This document shows positions 45,181-54,681 of a stretch of DNA of 64,000 nucleotides, piece after piece (position 1 is the stretch's first letter; every line of letters begins with the position of its first letter). Position numbers and translations under genes: made by a program. Source of the stretch: Halalkalibacter oceani (GTDB lineage: Bacteria > Bacillota > Bacilli > Bacillales > Bacillaceae_D); contig NZ_JAMBOL010000003.1 in NCBI RefSeq assembly GCF_023715605.1, positions 124,001 through 188,000 on the forward strand, in the 5' to 3' direction. The notes below the pieces were generated by a model. That model was not told where the DNA came from and did no database searches. It saw only the letters and a program-made list of their open reading frames with translations.

Positions 45181-45210
45181 AGTTTATCACTTTTCTGAAT
45201 CATTCGTCAA
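45181..45210 (-). promoter_or_regulatory. Sigma-A promoter of trpE
   Basis: TTGACG (45205-45210), an 18-bp spacer and TAAACT (45181-45186) on the minus strand. Transcription would start just before the first GAG triplets, giving a leader of about 250 bases to the trpE start, longer than the TRAP and attenuator parts alone require. Confidence 0.7.
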
Positions 45211-45238
45211 TAAAAAAAACGCCACAGGCGTCTTTTCT
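45211..45238 (-). terminator. Intrinsic terminator before the trp promoter
   Basis: A compact hairpin with ACGCC/GGCGT stem, TGT loop and flanking A/T pairing, followed by eight T (45212-45219). It separates the aroC-aroB-aroH transcript from the trp promoter, although readthrough is possible. Confidence 0.8.
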
Positions 45239-45273
45239 TTGAAGCTCTATGCGGAGCCGTTACAACGGTCTTT

Positions 45274-45308
45274 GTTCTCCATGAAAGTGAGGTTCTTTCA
45301 TGGAGAAC
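45274..45308. repeat. Perfect 14-bp hairpin in the aroH-trpE gap
   Basis: GTTCTCCATGAAAG (45274-45287) and CTTTCATGGAGAAC (45295-45308) with a 7-base loop. Outer GTTAC/GTAAC pairs extend the stem. The flank GCGGAGCCGTTAC resembles CGGAGCCATTAC of the structured repeat, so this may be a distant relative. Confidence 0.65.
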
Positions 45309-45385
45309 GTAACGCGTGGGAGGCCAGTGCCCTTCCTCAAATCCACCTGAACATGTTAGATTTTTTTCCTTACTCCTTAAAACTA

Positions 45386-45757
45386 TCAAGATTCGCTCGT
45401 CGATAAATCCGGACGAAGCTTGGTCGCTTCACGCTGATACACATGAACAATCTGATCCTGCTTGACATCCGTATTGACCGTCATTAAAATCCGGATGCAT
45501 TTCGGCAGACTCCCAGGTACCGGAATTTCCTGTGCGCAAACGACAGGGACATAGGACCATCCCGGAAACTGCCGGACGATCTTGGCCGGAAAGGCGGCTG
45601 TCACATCCTCGGTTACCGTAATGAGAACGTGAGCGACACTTTCAGGCACAATCTGATTTGCTTCAATCATCTTCGTCACAAGCTCGCTTGTCGCTTCACT
45701 GATTGCTTGTTCAGTATTAACATCAATCGTCGTTGCTCCTCTGATACCGCGCACCAT
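45386..45757 (-). CDS. aroH: Chorismate mutase, AroH type
   Basis: 123 residues, trimeric monofunctional mutase that turns chorismate into prephenate. MVRGIRGATTI (Arg7), the Glu in ITVTEDVTAAFPA, VPVVCAQEIPVPGSL and the C-terminal IVHVYQREATKLRPDL match the B. subtilis enzyme. It begins 3 bases after aroB. Confidence 0.95.
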   Translation of the reverse strand: MVRGIRGATTIDVNTEQAISEATSELVTKMIEANQIVPESVAHVLITVTEDVTAAFPAKIVRQFPGWSYVPVVCAQEIPVPGSLPKCIRILMTVNTDVKQDQIVHVYQREATKLRPDLSTSES

Positions 45758-45760
45758 GCG

Positions 45761-46846
45761 TCAGTCCACCTCCACCTGCTCCACTAGTAATTGTTTAATT
45801 TCGTCAGACGAAACTGTCATTGTCGTTGCTTCGCCAATGCTGCGCAGCAGCACCATCCGAATCGTTCCGCCCTCGGTTTTCTTATCCTTCATCATCGTCT
45901 CAATTAATTCATCGGCCTGCAAATGAGCCGGAATCTTTGTGTCGTAGCCAAGTCTTTGAAACCACTTTTCATAGTCATCCACATTCGCAGACAGCCCGCA
46001 AAGCTTCCCGCTCAGCCGCATCGCAAAGACGATACCGATCACGACGGCCTCGCCGTGAGTCAGCTTGCCGTAGCCGAGCTTCGTTTCAAGCGCGTGCCCT
46101 AACGTATGACCTAAATTCAAATAGGCCCGCACGCCGGCTTCCTTTTCATCTTCGGCAACAATCTCGGCCTTCACGGCAATCGATTGCTCAAGCAGCTCAT
46201 CAAGCACCTCAACCGGAATGCTTTCAAGCGACGAAATCGTCGTTTGCAGCCATGTCAGAAAAGACGGCTTGCGAATCAGGCCGTGCTTCATCACTTCCGC
46301 GAAGCCTGAACGCCATTCCCGCTCTGACAAGGAATAGAGAACCTCCGTGTCATAAAAGACAGCCTCAGGCTGATGAAAGCTGCCGACCATGTTTTTCCCG
46401 AGCGGATGGTTGATCGCTACCTTGCCACCGACGCTGCTATCATGCGCCAGTAAGGTCGTCGGCACTTGAATGAAGCGAATGCCCCGCATGAAGGTCGCGG
46501 CGACAAACCCGGCGATATCGCCGACAACGCCTCCTCCAAGGGCGACGATGACCGACTTTCGGTCAAGGCCGGCCTCAAGCGCCTTTGTCAGCAGCTGTTC
46601 AAACACAGTAAACGACTTCGACGCTTCGCCAGCTTCAATGACGGCTGTATGAACAGCCAGATCGGAAAAGCTGTTTTTCACTTCATCCAAATAAAGCGGG
46701 GCGACGACAGAGTCGCTAATAATCAGCACGGACGAAGCCGGCTGCGCCAGCACATCGTCCATCCGCCGACCGATTTCCCGGCGCAGTCCCGCTTCAATAA
46801 AAACCTCATACGACTTTGACGGCGTTTTAATTGCGACCTTCCGCAT
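45761..46846 (-). CDS. aroB: 3-dehydroquinate synthase
   Basis: 361 residues, NAD- and zinc-dependent enzyme of the second shikimate step. ALGGGVVGDIAGFVAATFMRG and VPTTLLAHDSSVGGK are the NAD/substrate signatures, and the zinc ligands are the Glu of AEVMKHGL and the His of LNLGHTLGHALE and HGEAVVIG. It overlaps aroC as TAATG (46844-46848). Confidence 0.96.
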   Translation of the reverse strand: MRKVAIKTPSKSYEVFIEAGLRREIGRRMDDVLAQPASSVLIISDSVVAPLYLDEVKNSFSDLAVHTAVIEAGEASKSFTVFEQLLTKALEAGLDRKSVIVALGGGVVGDIAGFVAATFMRGIRFIQVPTTLLAHDSSVGGKVAINHPLGKNMVGSFHQPEAVFYDTEVLYSLSEREWRSGFAEVMKHGLIRKPSFLTWLQTTISSLESIPVEVLDELLEQSIAVKAEIVAEDEKEAGVRAYLNLGHTLGHALETKLGYGKLTHGEAVVIGIVFAMRLSGKLCGLSANVDDYEKWFQRLGYDTKIPAHLQADELIETMMKDKKTEGGTIRMVLLRSIGEATTMTVSSDEIKQLLVEQVEVD

Positions 46847-48018
46847 TAAAATTCCCTCGCTTGTTCCTGGTGACGCTTGACATTCTCCTGAATAACCGGA
46901 ATTTGGTCATGGCCGAAGGTTTCAAGCAGCGCATTGGCGACCTCCCATGCGACGACCGCTTCAGCGACGACGGAAGCCGCCGGAACGGCACAGCTGTCGG
47001 AACGTTCAATGCTCGCCGCAAAAGGCTCCTTCGTATCGATATCGACACTTTGCAACGGCTTATATAAAGTCGGAATCGGCTTCATCACACCACGGACGAC
47101 TATCGGCATTCCCGTCGTCATTCCGCCTTCAAACCCACCGAGCCGGTTTGTTTTGCGGCGATAGCCGTGCTCCTCATCCCAAATAATCTCATCATGAACC
47201 TGACTGCCCGGCAAATGAGCCGCTTCAAAGCCGATGCCGATTTCAACTCCCTTAAACGCGTTGATGCTCATGACCGCAGCGGCGATTTTCGCATCTAGCT
47301 TGCGATCATAATGAACATGGCTGCCAAGGCCGACCGGTACATTCTCGATAACGACCTCGACGATTCCGCCAATGGAATCCCCATCGCTTTTCGCTTGATC
47401 AATCGCTTCCATCATTTTCTGACTCGCCTGCTCATCAAGACAGCGGACTTGAGAAGCCTCCGAGCGCTCGCGCAGGTCGGCGACAGACGAATACTCAACC
47501 TGTTCCGCCTTAACTCCGCCAATTTCGAGCACATGGCCTCCAACCTCGATGTCAAAGGCAGCGAGAATCTTCTTGGCGACAGCCCCTGCTGCGACCCGAA
47601 CGGTTGTTTCTCTGGCGGAAGAGCGCTCCAGCACATTTCTCATATCGCGATGACCGTATTTAATCGCTCCGTTCAAATCGGCATGCCCGGGACGCGGCCG
47701 GGTGATCTTGCGTTTGACTTCCTTCTCTTCTTCACCGCTTAACGGCTCGGCGCCCATAATTTTCGTCCAGTGCGTCCAATCTTTATTCTCGACGACAAGG
47801 GCGATCGGTGCTCCGGTCGTACGCCCATGTCTGACACCGCTCAAAAGCTGTACCCGGTCCTTTTCAATTTGCATTCTTCTGCCACGGCCATAGCCGCCTT
47901 GGCGACGGGCAAGATCAACATTAATATCTTCTGCCACCAGCTCCAATTGGGCCGGAACCCCTTCAATAATCGTCGTCAGCTGGGGACCATGTGATTCACC
48001 AGCGGTTAAGTATCTCAT
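46846..48018 (-). CDS. aroC: Chorismate synthase
   Basis: 390 residues (aroF in B. subtilis). FMN-dependent last step to chorismate. [64 protein letters not shown] and [10 protein letters not shown] are signatures. GGAGGAATTTAG precedes the ATG. First gene of the aroC-aroB-aroH unit, with a promoter at 48153-48181 and a structured leader of about 130 bases. Confidence 0.96.
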   Translation of the reverse strand: MRYLTAGESHGPQLTTIIEGVPAQLELVAEDINVDLARRQGGYGRGRRMQIEKDRVQLLSGVRHGRTTGAPIALVVENKDWTHWTKIMGAEPLSGEEEKEVKRKITRPRPGHADLNGAIKYGHRDMRNVLERSSARETTVRVAAGAVAKKILAAFDIEVGGHVLEIGGVKAEQVEYSSVADLRERSEASQVRCLDEQASQKMMEAIDQAKSDGDSIGGIVEVVIENVPVGLGSHVHYDRKLDAKIAAAVMSINAFKGVEIGIGFEAAHLPGSQVHDEIIWDEEHGYRRKTNRLGGFEGGMTTGMPIVVRGVMKPIPTLYKPLQSVDIDTKEPFAASIERSDSCAVPAASVVAEAVVAWEVANALLETFGHDQIPVIQENVKRHQEQAREF

Positions 48019-48152
48019 CTAAATTCCTCCTATGCCTACACGTTCAGCTGTTATCTTTCATCGCCTTAGGGGTGGCTCCGCGTCTCTTTTTGAAGCCGCT
48101 GTTTATGTATCCCCTCTTTTTCACAGCTTTCTTTATCGCTTTTATGCGTTAA

Positions 48153-48181
48153 ATTATAACATGCTTTCAGATTGCTGTCTC
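48153..48181 (-). promoter_or_regulatory. Sigma-A promoter of aroC
   Basis: GAGACA (48176-48181), a 17-bp spacer and a perfect TATAAT (48153-48158) on the minus strand. The leader from about 48146 to 48019 contains a hairpin (48067-48114: AGGGG/CCCCT with inner GGCTCC/GAAGCC). Confidence 0.7.
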
Positions 48182-48243
48182 GAAAAAAATACGAACATTT
48201 CGATATTAATTACCTATTGTATCGTCTACTCCCTCTTTCCTGC

Positions 48244-49032
48244 TTATGATGTGCCCTTCTTGCATTTTTGATAAAAAAAAGTATCCTCCGAGCAAAACTG
48301 ATAAACCGCCGGATTGAAAATCTGCTCGGTACTGCCGACAAACAGCACGCCACCGGGCCGCAGCGCACGGCTGAATTTATGATAAAGCTCATGCTTCGCT
48401 TCCTCGGTAAAGTAAATCATCACATTGCGGCAAATGATTAAGTCATATTGATCATCGAACCGGTCGGCCAGTAAATTTTGCTGCTTAAACGAAACCGTAT
48501 CTTTAATTTCCTGCTTCACCCGGTAGCCGATCGGTTCTTTATGAAAGAAGCTGCGAATCGCCTCAGTCGGTGCTTCCTTTAATGATCGTTCCGGATACAG
48601 GCCTACTTTCGCCCGCTCAAGAATTGCCTGATCAATATCCGTCGCCAAAATCGAGACGTCTTTTAATGGCTTAAACTTGCTCATGATCATCGCCAGTGTA
48701 TAAGGTTCCTCCCCAGTGGAACACGCCGCGCTCCACAATTTAAGCCGTGGATTCTCCCGCAATAGCCGCGGCAGGATTTTCTGCTCGAGCACCTCCCACC
48801 GCTTTGCATTGCGGTAAAATTCTGACACATTAATCGTCATTCGTTCTAAAAATTCATTAAACAGCTTCTCGTCCTGACAAATGGCCTCATAAAAGGAACG
48901 GAAGGTGCGAAAGCCTTTTTTATCGCGCAATGACGTAAGCCTCCGCTTCATTTGCGCCTCTTTATAAAGCGACAAATCAATCCCGGTCTTTTCTTTAATC
49001 AGAAGCACGAATTGCTGATAGTCGTCGTTCAT
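48244..49032 (-). CDS. cheR: Chemotaxis protein methyltransferase CheR
   Basis: 262 residues. It methylates glutamates of chemoreceptors with SAM. The N-terminal helical domain spans about residues 1-75; the catalytic domain has [27 protein letters not shown] (SAM motif I), [10 protein letters not shown], and [18 protein letters not shown]. The ATG at 49032 gives good spacing to GAGGGG; nearby in-frame ATGs at 49038 and 49047 are too close or upstream of it. Its position between aroC and ndk is as in B. subtilis. Confidence 0.94.
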   Translation of the reverse strand: MNDDYQQFVLLIKEKTGIDLSLYKEAQMKRRLTSLRDKKGFRTFRSFYEAICQDEKLFNEFLERMTINVSEFYRNAKRWEVLEQKILPRLLRENPRLKLWSAACSTGEEPYTLAMIMSKFKPLKDVSILATDIDQAILERAKVGLYPERSLKEAPTEAIRSFFHKEPIGYRVKQEIKDTVSFKQQNLLADRFDDQYDLIICRNVMIYFTEEAKHELYHKFSRALRPGGVLFVGSTEQIFNPAVYQFCSEDTFFYQKCKKGTS

Positions 49033-49092
49033 TTGCATTCCCCTCATTACTCATTTATCCGCTGGACAAAACTGGAGCCCCCCACTTATTTT

Positions 49093-49141
49093 AAAAAGGG
49101 GATGCTTCAACAGATCGCATCCGACCGGTTGAAACATCCCC
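49093..49141 (-). terminator. Intrinsic terminator of ndk
   Basis: On the minus strand GGGGATGTTTCAAC pairs with GTTGAAGCATCCCC with one mismatch, followed by TTTTT. It lies about 60 bases after the ndk stop and before cheR. Confidence 0.85.
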
Positions 49142-49200
49142 GAAGCAAGGTGTGAAGCCTCTCTGCAAGACGATATCTCTAGCAGACGGTGCTTATCCGC

Positions 49201-49644
49201 TTACACCCATTTGCTAATCGTTTTATCATAGCTGTTCAGCTCTTCTTCTGTGAAGAAAATGCTGATTTCACGCGCCGCGCTTTCAGGTGAATCAGAACCG
49301 TGAATGACGTTCATCGCCACTTGGACACCATAGTCGCCGCGGATCGTTCCCGGCGCCGCATCAGCAGGGTTCGTTGCGCCCATCATTGTCCGCGCTGTAG
49401 AAATGACATTTTCGCCTTCCCAAACCATGGCGAATACCGGGCCGGACGTAATAAAATCAACAAGCTCACCGAAGAACGGGCGCTCCTTGTGCTCGGCATA
49501 GTGAGTTTCCGCTGTTTCCTTTGAAACCGTCATCAGCTTGGCACCGACAAGTGTAAAGCCTTTCTTTTCAAATCGAGAAACAACTTCACCAATTAAATTA
49601 CGCTGTACGCCATCAGGCTTAATCATTAAATATGTACGTTCCAT
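49201..49644 (-). CDS. ndk: Nucleoside diphosphate kinase
   Basis: 147 residues. It transfers the gamma phosphate between nucleotides through a phospho-His. [35 protein letters not shown] and the active site H115 in [12 protein letters not shown] are intact. Slightly compact, normal bacterial length. It has its own promoter (49694-49722) and terminator. Confidence 0.96.
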   Translation of the reverse strand: MERTYLMIKPDGVQRNLIGEVVSRFEKKGFTLVGAKLMTVSKETAETHYAEHKERPFFGELVDFITSGPVFAMVWEGENVISTARTMMGATNPADAAPGTIRGDYGVQVAMNVIHGSDSPESAAREISIFFTEEELNSYDKTISKWV

Positions 49645-49693
49645 TCGTCATTCGCTCCCTTTTCCATTCTTCTATGTGTTCAAAACCTCTCTC

Positions 49694-49722
49694 AGTATAG
49701 CAAAGTTTTACATCGACGACAA
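49694..49722 (-). promoter_or_regulatory. Sigma-A promoter of ndk
   Basis: TTGTCG (49717-49722), a 17-bp spacer and an extended -10 TGCTATACT (TATACT at 49694-49699) on the minus strand, about 50 bases before the ndk start. Confidence 0.75.
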
Positions 49723-49809
49723 TGGGGTTCTCTCCCGCGCGAAGCATAGAGCTTTATCTCCGATTTATCACGAAAGAAAGCCATTGATTTCCCTCTGCTC
49801 CCACTGCTG

Positions 49810-50781
49810 TTAAAACTTCCGTTTGCCGATGTAAGCCGCGATTTCACTGAGATAGGTTTTTGCTTCCGTCTCTGGAAGAGATTCAAGGGCATGGTACGCC
49901 CGTTCCAAATAACGGTCGCTGATTTCAAGCGAATACTCAATTCCACCCGACTTCTTAATTGCCTCGAGAATCGGCTCCATGTCAGCCTGATCCGGGTAGT
50001 CCGTCGAGAGCGCCTGCTCAATCATCGCTCTTACCTCTTCGTTATGCTGCATCGCATACAAAGCCGGAAGCGTCACATTTCCTTGGCGTAAATCACCGCC
50101 AGCCGGCTTTCCCAATTGTTCTTCCGTGCCGACAAAATCGAGAATATCATCGGTGATCTGGAACGACATTCCGACATTGTAGCCGAACTTGAACAACTGA
50201 CGCTGAACATCGCGATCAGCTCCAGCCGCCAGCGCTCCTAATTTACAGCTTACGGCAATCAGCAAAGCGGTTTTTCGCTTAATTCTCCGTAAATAAATAC
50301 GGAAGTTCTGCTGCCAATTATATTGATCACGGATTTGCTCAACCTCGCCAATGCACATTTCAACGATCGCATACGATAAAATTTGATGGATTTCCGGGTG
50401 ATCAAAAAAGGTTGAGGTCTCAACGGCTTTGGCGAAGATGTAATCGCCTGTATACATCGCCACACGGTTATCCCATTGGGACTTGATCGTTTTCTTTCCA
50501 CGACGCAGCTCGGCATCGTCAATGACATCATCATGAACGAGAGAGGCCATATGAATCAGTTCAAGCGGAACGGCAATATGCTTCAATACATCAATATCGT
50601 ATGTGCCGAATTTGGCTGAAAGCAGCACAAAAACAGGGCGGATTCGTTTTCCGCCTGCTTTTAATAAGTGGGTCGAGGCTTGTCGTAATACATGGTGCCG
50701 TGCCTGAACGGTCGCCTCCAGCTCCCGTTCAATCACGACAATATCAGATTGAAATTTCATATAGATATCGGTTAGTTTCAT
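49810..50781 (-). CDS. hepT: Heptaprenyl diphosphate synthase component II
   Basis: 323 residues, trans-prenyl chain elongating synthase that makes the menaquinone tail with HepS. First Asp-rich motif LVHDDVIDDAELRRG, second FQITDDILDFVG; GGKRIRP binds IPP. The ATG at 50781 follows AAGGTGG; a GTG three codons upstream is less likely. It lies downstream of the mqnA gene and upstream of ndk. Confidence 0.94.
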   Translation of the reverse strand: MKLTDIYMKFQSDIVVIERELEATVQARHHVLRQASTHLLKAGGKRIRPVFVLLSAKFGTYDIDVLKHIAVPLELIHMASLVHDDVIDDAELRRGKKTIKSQWDNRVAMYTGDYIFAKAVETSTFFDHPEIHQILSYAIVEMCIGEVEQIRDQYNWQQNFRIYLRRIKRKTALLIAVSCKLGALAAGADRDVQRQLFKFGYNVGMSFQITDDILDFVGTEEQLGKPAGGDLRQGNVTLPALYAMQHNEEVRAMIEQALSTDYPDQADMEPILEAIKKSGGIEYSLEISDRYLERAYHALESLPETEAKTYLSEIAAYIGKRKF

Positions 50782-50851
50782 ATCATCCACCTTACTCCAT
50801 TACAGCGGCTTTCTGCCTATAGAAAAAATTCGTCTCGTTTTGATTGAAACA

Positions 50852-51724
50852 TTACATTTCATTATTGGCAAGCATTTTCTTTATCAAAACGGAATCCCAG
50901 ATCACCAGCTTGTCAACCGGATGCTTTAAATAGCCAAGCTGATAGGCTAAGCGGTAGAAATAAAGCAAGCCGCGCTGCTCTGTTTCGCCAAAGTCATTGC
51001 ACAGCTGCTGAAAATAAAGATTCCAAAAATCCTCACTGCCTCCGTGTGTTTTCACAATATCGGCGATCATCGGCTGATAGTTCAGTTCTTCACTAAGTTG
51101 CTTACTCGCCAAAAAGGATTGATAGACTGTTCCTACCAACTCAGCCTGCTTGCTAATCGCTTCATTTCTGACTGCAAATACAGCGTATACCATCGGCAGT
51201 CCTGTCTGCTTGTACCAAATTTCCCCGAGATCATAGCTGTACAGATTGTCCGGCAGCTCGCGCTTCGCCCGGATCGCATCATCTCCAATTAACAGACAGC
51301 CATCATGCTCGCGCAGCATCTCCGTAAAATCCGGCTTCATCGTCGTATACTGAACGTCCAGTGAATAAAAATGCTCAAGAATAATTTTCAGCAAATGAAC
51401 AGACGTGGCAGAACTCGAAGTTAGGGCAATCTTTTTTGCGGCCAGCTGCTCAATCGGATGCTTCGAAAACAAAAAGATTGAATTGACATTGCCGTAAGAC
51501 GTCACAGAAAGATTCGGCAGTAACGTGTAAGCACCGGCATTGGCCGCATAAGCAAATGAAGAGATCCCGCCGATATCGACTTGATCGGCAGCCATGGCTT
51601 TGTTCAGCTGGGCCGGTACCTGCGGTGTAAAATGACAATTGGCTTCCTTGAGCTTCTCCCGGTCAAGATGATAAAAGAAAGGTAAAATGTTCGTGTAGGA
51701 AATTTCTCCGATAACAAGACTCAT
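50852..51724 (-). CDS. mqnA: MqnA-type chorismate dehydratase (futalosine pathway)
   Basis: 290 residues, periplasmic-binding-protein fold. GEISYTNILPFFYHLD at the N-terminus, VDIGGISSFAYAANAG, LTSSSATSVHLLKIIL and LLIGDDAIRAK are typical of MqnA/MqnD. MqnA removes water from chorismate to give 3-[(1-carboxyvinyl)oxy]benzoate, the first futalosine-route step. Its start overlaps the preceding 27-residue ORF by ATGA, and AAGGTGAAGGG is the ribosome site. The placement between a UbiA prenyltransferase and hepT supports a menaquinone role. MqnE, MqnC and MqnD are not in the window. Confidence 0.85.
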   Translation of the reverse strand: MSLVIGEISYTNILPFFYHLDREKLKEANCHFTPQVPAQLNKAMAADQVDIGGISSFAYAANAGAYTLLPNLSVTSYGNVNSIFLFSKHPIEQLAAKKIALTSSSATSVHLLKIILEHFYSLDVQYTTMKPDFTEMLREHDGCLLIGDDAIRAKRELPDNLYSYDLGEIWYKQTGLPMVYAVFAVRNEAISKQAELVGTVYQSFLASKQLSEELNYQPMIADIVKTHGGSEDFWNLYFQQLCNDFGETEQRGLLYFYRLAYQLGYLKHPVDKLVIWDSVLIKKMLANNEM

Positions 51725-51804
51725 TTCCCTTCACCTTCTCTTTTTTCCAAGTGAGACACGCCTTCAGCTATTTTGCGCTGAATGTCGTTCTCTAATCCAT
51801 TCAT
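51721..51804 (-). CDS. 27-residue ORF coupled on both sides (candidate)
   Basis: It encodes MNGLENDIQRKIAEGVSHLE and seven more residues. Its ATG overlaps the UbiA stop (51801-51804) and its TGA overlaps the mqnA start (51721-51724), so ribosomes could pass through all three. A GGAG lies 10 bases before the ATG. It is charged and helical, with no known domain. It may be a coupling peptide, a gene remnant or chance. Confidence 0.35.
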   Translation of the reverse strand: MNGLENDIQRKIAEGVSHLEKREGEGK

Positions 51805-52664
51805 AGCCATACATCTCCAATCGTAAAAATAAACATAACGATACTTAAAATTCCATTCATCGTGAAAAACGCGACATTGACTTTTGTCAGATTGTCAACG
51901 GAAACAATCGCATGCTCATAGAGCATAATGCCTCCGGCGATGATCACCCCGATCAAGTACAACCAGCCGAGCGGCGTGATAAAAAACAAGGTCAAAAAAG
52001 CGGCAAAGCTTGTGACATGGAATAGACGCGCAAGCAATAATGCCCGCTTAATGCCAAAGCGGCTCGGAATCGAATGCAGCTTGTGTTCACGATCATAATC
52101 TGCATCCTGCGTCGCATAAATCACATCAAATCCGGCCGTCCATAAGGCGACCGCAATAAAGAGAATAAAGGCATCCCAGGTCAGTGTGCCGGTCGCTCCG
52201 ACCCAGCCACCTAACGGCGCAATTCCGATCGTCATTCCTAAGATTAAATGACAAGCCCAGGTGAAGCGCTTCGTATAGGAGTAAATCACAAGAAAAAAGA
52301 CGGCGAGCGGCAGCAAATAAACCGCCAGGAGATTCAACTGAAAAGCTGCCGTAAAGAGCAGCACAAAGGAAATGACAATAAAAAAGAGCACCTCCACCTT
52401 TGAAATCAGGCCTGCAGGAATCGCCCTGCCAGCCGTCCGTGGATTATGCTTATCAATTTGTTCGTCGATAACACGATTTAACGACATCGCCGCACTTCTT
52501 GCTCCGACCATCGCCACCGTAATCCAAATCCATTGGGCCAGGCTCGGCCACACTCCATTCACAATATAAGCACCGAGAACAGCGCCAAAATAGGCGAACG
52601 GCAATGCAAAAACAGTATGTTCAAATTTAATCATTTCAAGGATGATTCTTAACTTTCTAATCAC
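51801..52664 (-). CDS. UbiA-family prenyltransferase (MqnP/MenA-type)
   Basis: 287 residues, about eight or nine membrane helices. The two Asp-rich motifs are NRVIDEQIDKHNPRTAGR near residue 70 and YATQDADYDREHKLHSIPSRFG near 190. The length and motifs are closer to 4-hydroxybenzoate-type UbiA than to classical MenA, as expected for MqnP, which prenylates dihydroxynaphthoate in the futalosine route. The start is the GTG at 52664 nine bases after GGAG; a TTG five codons upstream is an alternative. It is followed by the coupled ORF and mqnA. Confidence 0.85.
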   Translation of the reverse strand: MIRKLRIILEMIKFEHTVFALPFAYFGAVLGAYIVNGVWPSLAQWIWITVAMVGARSAAMSLNRVIDEQIDKHNPRTAGRAIPAGLISKVEVLFFIVISFVLLFTAAFQLNLLAVYLLPLAVFFLVIYSYTKRFTWACHLILGMTIGIAPLGGWVGATGTLTWDAFILFIAVALWTAGFDVIYATQDADYDREHKLHSIPSRFGIKRALLLARLFHVTSFAAFLTLFFITPLGWLYLIGVIIAGGIMLYEHAIVSVDNLTKVNVAFFTMNGILSIVMFIFTIGDVWL

Positions 52665-52691
52665 AACTATCTGCTCCAATTCTTCCCCAAA

Positions 52692-53402
52692 TTAAAAGGC
52701 TGGTTTTCTCCCTACATGCATCGCGGCTACGCCTCCTGAATAAGGCTTCACCTCAATGCCCGTCAACCCGGCCTCTTTAAACATCTCCGCAAGCTTGTCC
52801 CGATCAGGAAACGACATCGTCGACTCCTGCAGCCAGGAATATTCCTGATAGCTTTTGGCGAAGAGTTTGCCAAACAGCGGCATGATTCGGCGGAAATAAA
52901 AAAAATACAACTGCTTAAACACAGGAATCGTCGGCTGGGACGTTTCCAGGCAAACGACAAGACCTCCTGGTTTGACGACACGCTGCATTTCCCGCAACAC
53001 CTGCATATAGTCCGGGACATTCCGGAGTCCAAAGCCGATCGTGACATAATCAAATTGATTATCGTCATAAGGCAATTCCATCGCGTTCCCATGTCGGAGC
53101 GTCACTTGGCTGAGGTTGCGCTCCTGTCTCTTCTCTTCGCCGATTTTCAACATATTTTCGCTAAAATCAAGCCCTTCGACCTTCCCGCTCTTGCCGACCG
53201 CCTCAGCGAGGGCAATCGTCCAGTCCGCCGTCCCGCAGCACACATCAAGCGCGGACTGCCCTTCTTTTACATTCATCCGTTTCATCGTATCCTTGCGCCA
53301 CGCTTTATGACGCTGAAAGCTGATCACGGAATTCATCACATCATACTTTTTGTAAATCGATTCAAATACTTGATGAACGCGTTCTTCCTTTGACTGTCCC
53401 AT
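52692..53402 (-). CDS. menG: Demethylmenaquinone methyltransferase
   Basis: 236 residues (menH or ubiE-type in older naming). It methylates demethylmenaquinone with [36 protein letters not shown] (motif I), [20 protein letters not shown] and [17 protein letters not shown] are signatures of the family. RBS GAAGGGTG; it starts 6 bases after hepS. Confidence 0.95.
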   Translation of the reverse strand: MGQSKEERVHQVFESIYKKYDVMNSVISFQRHKAWRKDTMKRMNVKEGQSALDVCCGTADWTIALAEAVGKSGKVEGLDFSENMLKIGEEKRQERNLSQVTLRHGNAMELPYDDNQFDYVTIGFGLRNVPDYMQVLREMQRVVKPGGLVVCLETSQPTIPVFKQLYFFYFRRIMPLFGKLFAKSYQEYSWLQESTMSFPDRDKLAEMFKEAGLTGIEVKPYSGGVAAMHVGRKPAF

Positions 53403-53407
53403 CAGGC

Positions 53408-54196
53408 TCACCCTTCTTCTGCTACCTTTTCTTGCCACGCCACCTGCTCAAACAGCGCGTCGACGTGCTCAATTACAAAGCCGGCGCATGTTTGTAGCAA
53501 TCGGCTGTTCTTCAATAAACGATCCTTGACATCCTCCACTTTTCTTTCAATCAGCTCAAGCATTTCCTTCGGTCCGTCAGCCTCTTGAAAAATCGCCTGG
53601 ATCACCGGATACGTCTTTCCTTCCAGCCACTCTACTTTTTCAAACAGAAGCCGCTTCAAATAGAAATAATCTTTCATGACAGCCGCCCATTTATCCTCAC
53701 CGAAGTGCTTTACGATGTTTTGCATTAATAATGATTCAATCAGCGCCATATTTTCCATCGCTTCGTGATAGCTGAGTTGATCAGAGCCGTACAGGTTCAT
53801 CTTGCTTTCATTGATTTCCTGAATCGAATGGCTGAAAACGCGAACCATCGGAAGATGCTTATTCTCGGCCAGAAGATAATAATACAAACTGCTATAATAA
53901 TCCCCGGCAAGAATCGTCAGCTGACGGTTCTTTCTGCCGGCATCTGTCGTTACTTTATGGAGGGTAACCGCTTCGTGAACATCAAGCGCAGCCTGAACAA
54001 GCAAAGATGAAATCGTAAACATTTTCGCTTCCTCAGCCGGCAGGTGCCGATAAAGGCCAGCGTACAAAAAGCGAACCTTATCTTCATCTACAACCGGTTC
54101 ATGTATGTACTTTTGTAAATAAGGATGCCTGATTAAGCTGTAGAAGCTTTCGTTGATCTCTTTTACGACCTCATTAAACTGACTGATTGTTGCCAT
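53408..54196 (-). CDS. hepS: Heptaprenyl diphosphate synthase component I
   Basis: 262 residues, all-helical, no Asp-rich catalytic motif, as expected for the regulatory small subunit of the two-part synthase. [41 protein letters not shown] and [17 protein letters not shown] match HepS; the partner is HepT. The ATG at 54196 follows TTGGGGGA. The order mtrB-hepS-menG-hepT is as in B. subtilis, but with two or three extra genes before hepT. Confidence 0.9.
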   Translation of the reverse strand: MATISQFNEVVKEINESFYSLIRHPYLQKYIHEPVVDEDKVRFLYAGLYRHLPAEEAKMFTISSLLVQAALDVHEAVTLHKVTTDAGRKNRQLTILAGDYYSSLYYYLLAENKHLPMVRVFSHSIQEINESKMNLYGSDQLSYHEAMENMALIESLLMQNIVKHFGEDKWAAVMKDYFYLKRLLFEKVEWLEGKTYPVIQAIFQEADGPKEMLELIERKVEDVKDRLLKNSRLLQTCAGFVIEHVDALFEQVAWQEKVAEEG

Positions 54197-54308
54197 TTTT
54201 ACGTCCCCCAAGTTCCGACAATCGTTGTTGTAAATCATTAACGCGCATCTATTATATCATATGTTCCACAAAACAAGGTACCAAAACTCCCTCTCCTGTG
54301 TATAAATG

Positions 54309-54527
54309 CTATTCCTCTGTGTCAATCGTCCCATGACTCGTCTGAATAATCGCCTTGCCACGGACTTTTACTGCTGACGTATGCTCGGTAAACTGGGCAA
54401 TCATCACTTCGCCCTTGTCCAGCTTTTCTGAATGGTGAAAGCGCGTATCCGAGCCTCTCGTCAGACCGATGACATTTACCCCGTTTTCCTTCGCTTTTAT
54501 CACAAAAAATTCATTTTGATTGTTCAT
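54309..54527 (-). CDS. mtrB: Trp RNA-binding attenuation protein (TRAP)
   Basis: 72 residues. TRAP forms an 11-mer ring that, when loaded with tryptophan, wraps GAG/UAG-rich leader [23 protein letters not shown] and the RNA-binding [16 protein letters not shown] (Lys and Arg that read GAG) are present; Thr and Gly around the Trp pocket are retained. The ATG at 54527 follows AGGAG. An extended -10 (TGATAAACT) lies upstream. mtrA (folE) and hbs, its upstream neighbours in B. subtilis, are absent here. Confidence 0.95.
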   Translation of the reverse strand: MNNQNEFFVIKAKENGVNVIGLTRGSDTRFHHSEKLDKGEVMIAQFTEHTSAVKVRGKAIIQTSHGTIDTEE

Positions 54528-54661
54528 TGACTCACGCTCCTGTTTGTTTGTCTTCCCCATCCCTGATGGAAGACAGGCACTAAATTCGACTTTCTCTTTA
54601 GTTTATCATGATTTGGCTGTTTTTGCTTTGTTCAGCCTTGAAAAATTAACGAAGCCCGGGC

Positions 54662-54681
54662 AAAGGTTGAAAACAACCTTT
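54662..54681. repeat. Short perfect hairpin upstream of mtrB
   Basis: AAAGGTTG and CAACCTTT with a 4-base loop. With the GC-rich stretch before it, it could be a remnant terminator of a lost upstream gene. No gene is seen between 54682 and 54935. Confidence 0.5.

Noticed and set aside
45207-45389. 60-codon minus-strand ORF across the aroH-trpE gap
   Set aside because: It spans a terminator and a perfect hairpin and has no ribosome site; it is a hairpin region, not a gene.
45820-46413. 197-codon open frame on the plus strand inside aroB
   Set aside because: Antisense shadow of aroB; Arg/Ser-rich translation and no start signal.
48019-48150. TRAP site in the aroC leader
   Set aside because: Only a few scattered GAG triplets with irregular spacing, unlike the trpE leader.
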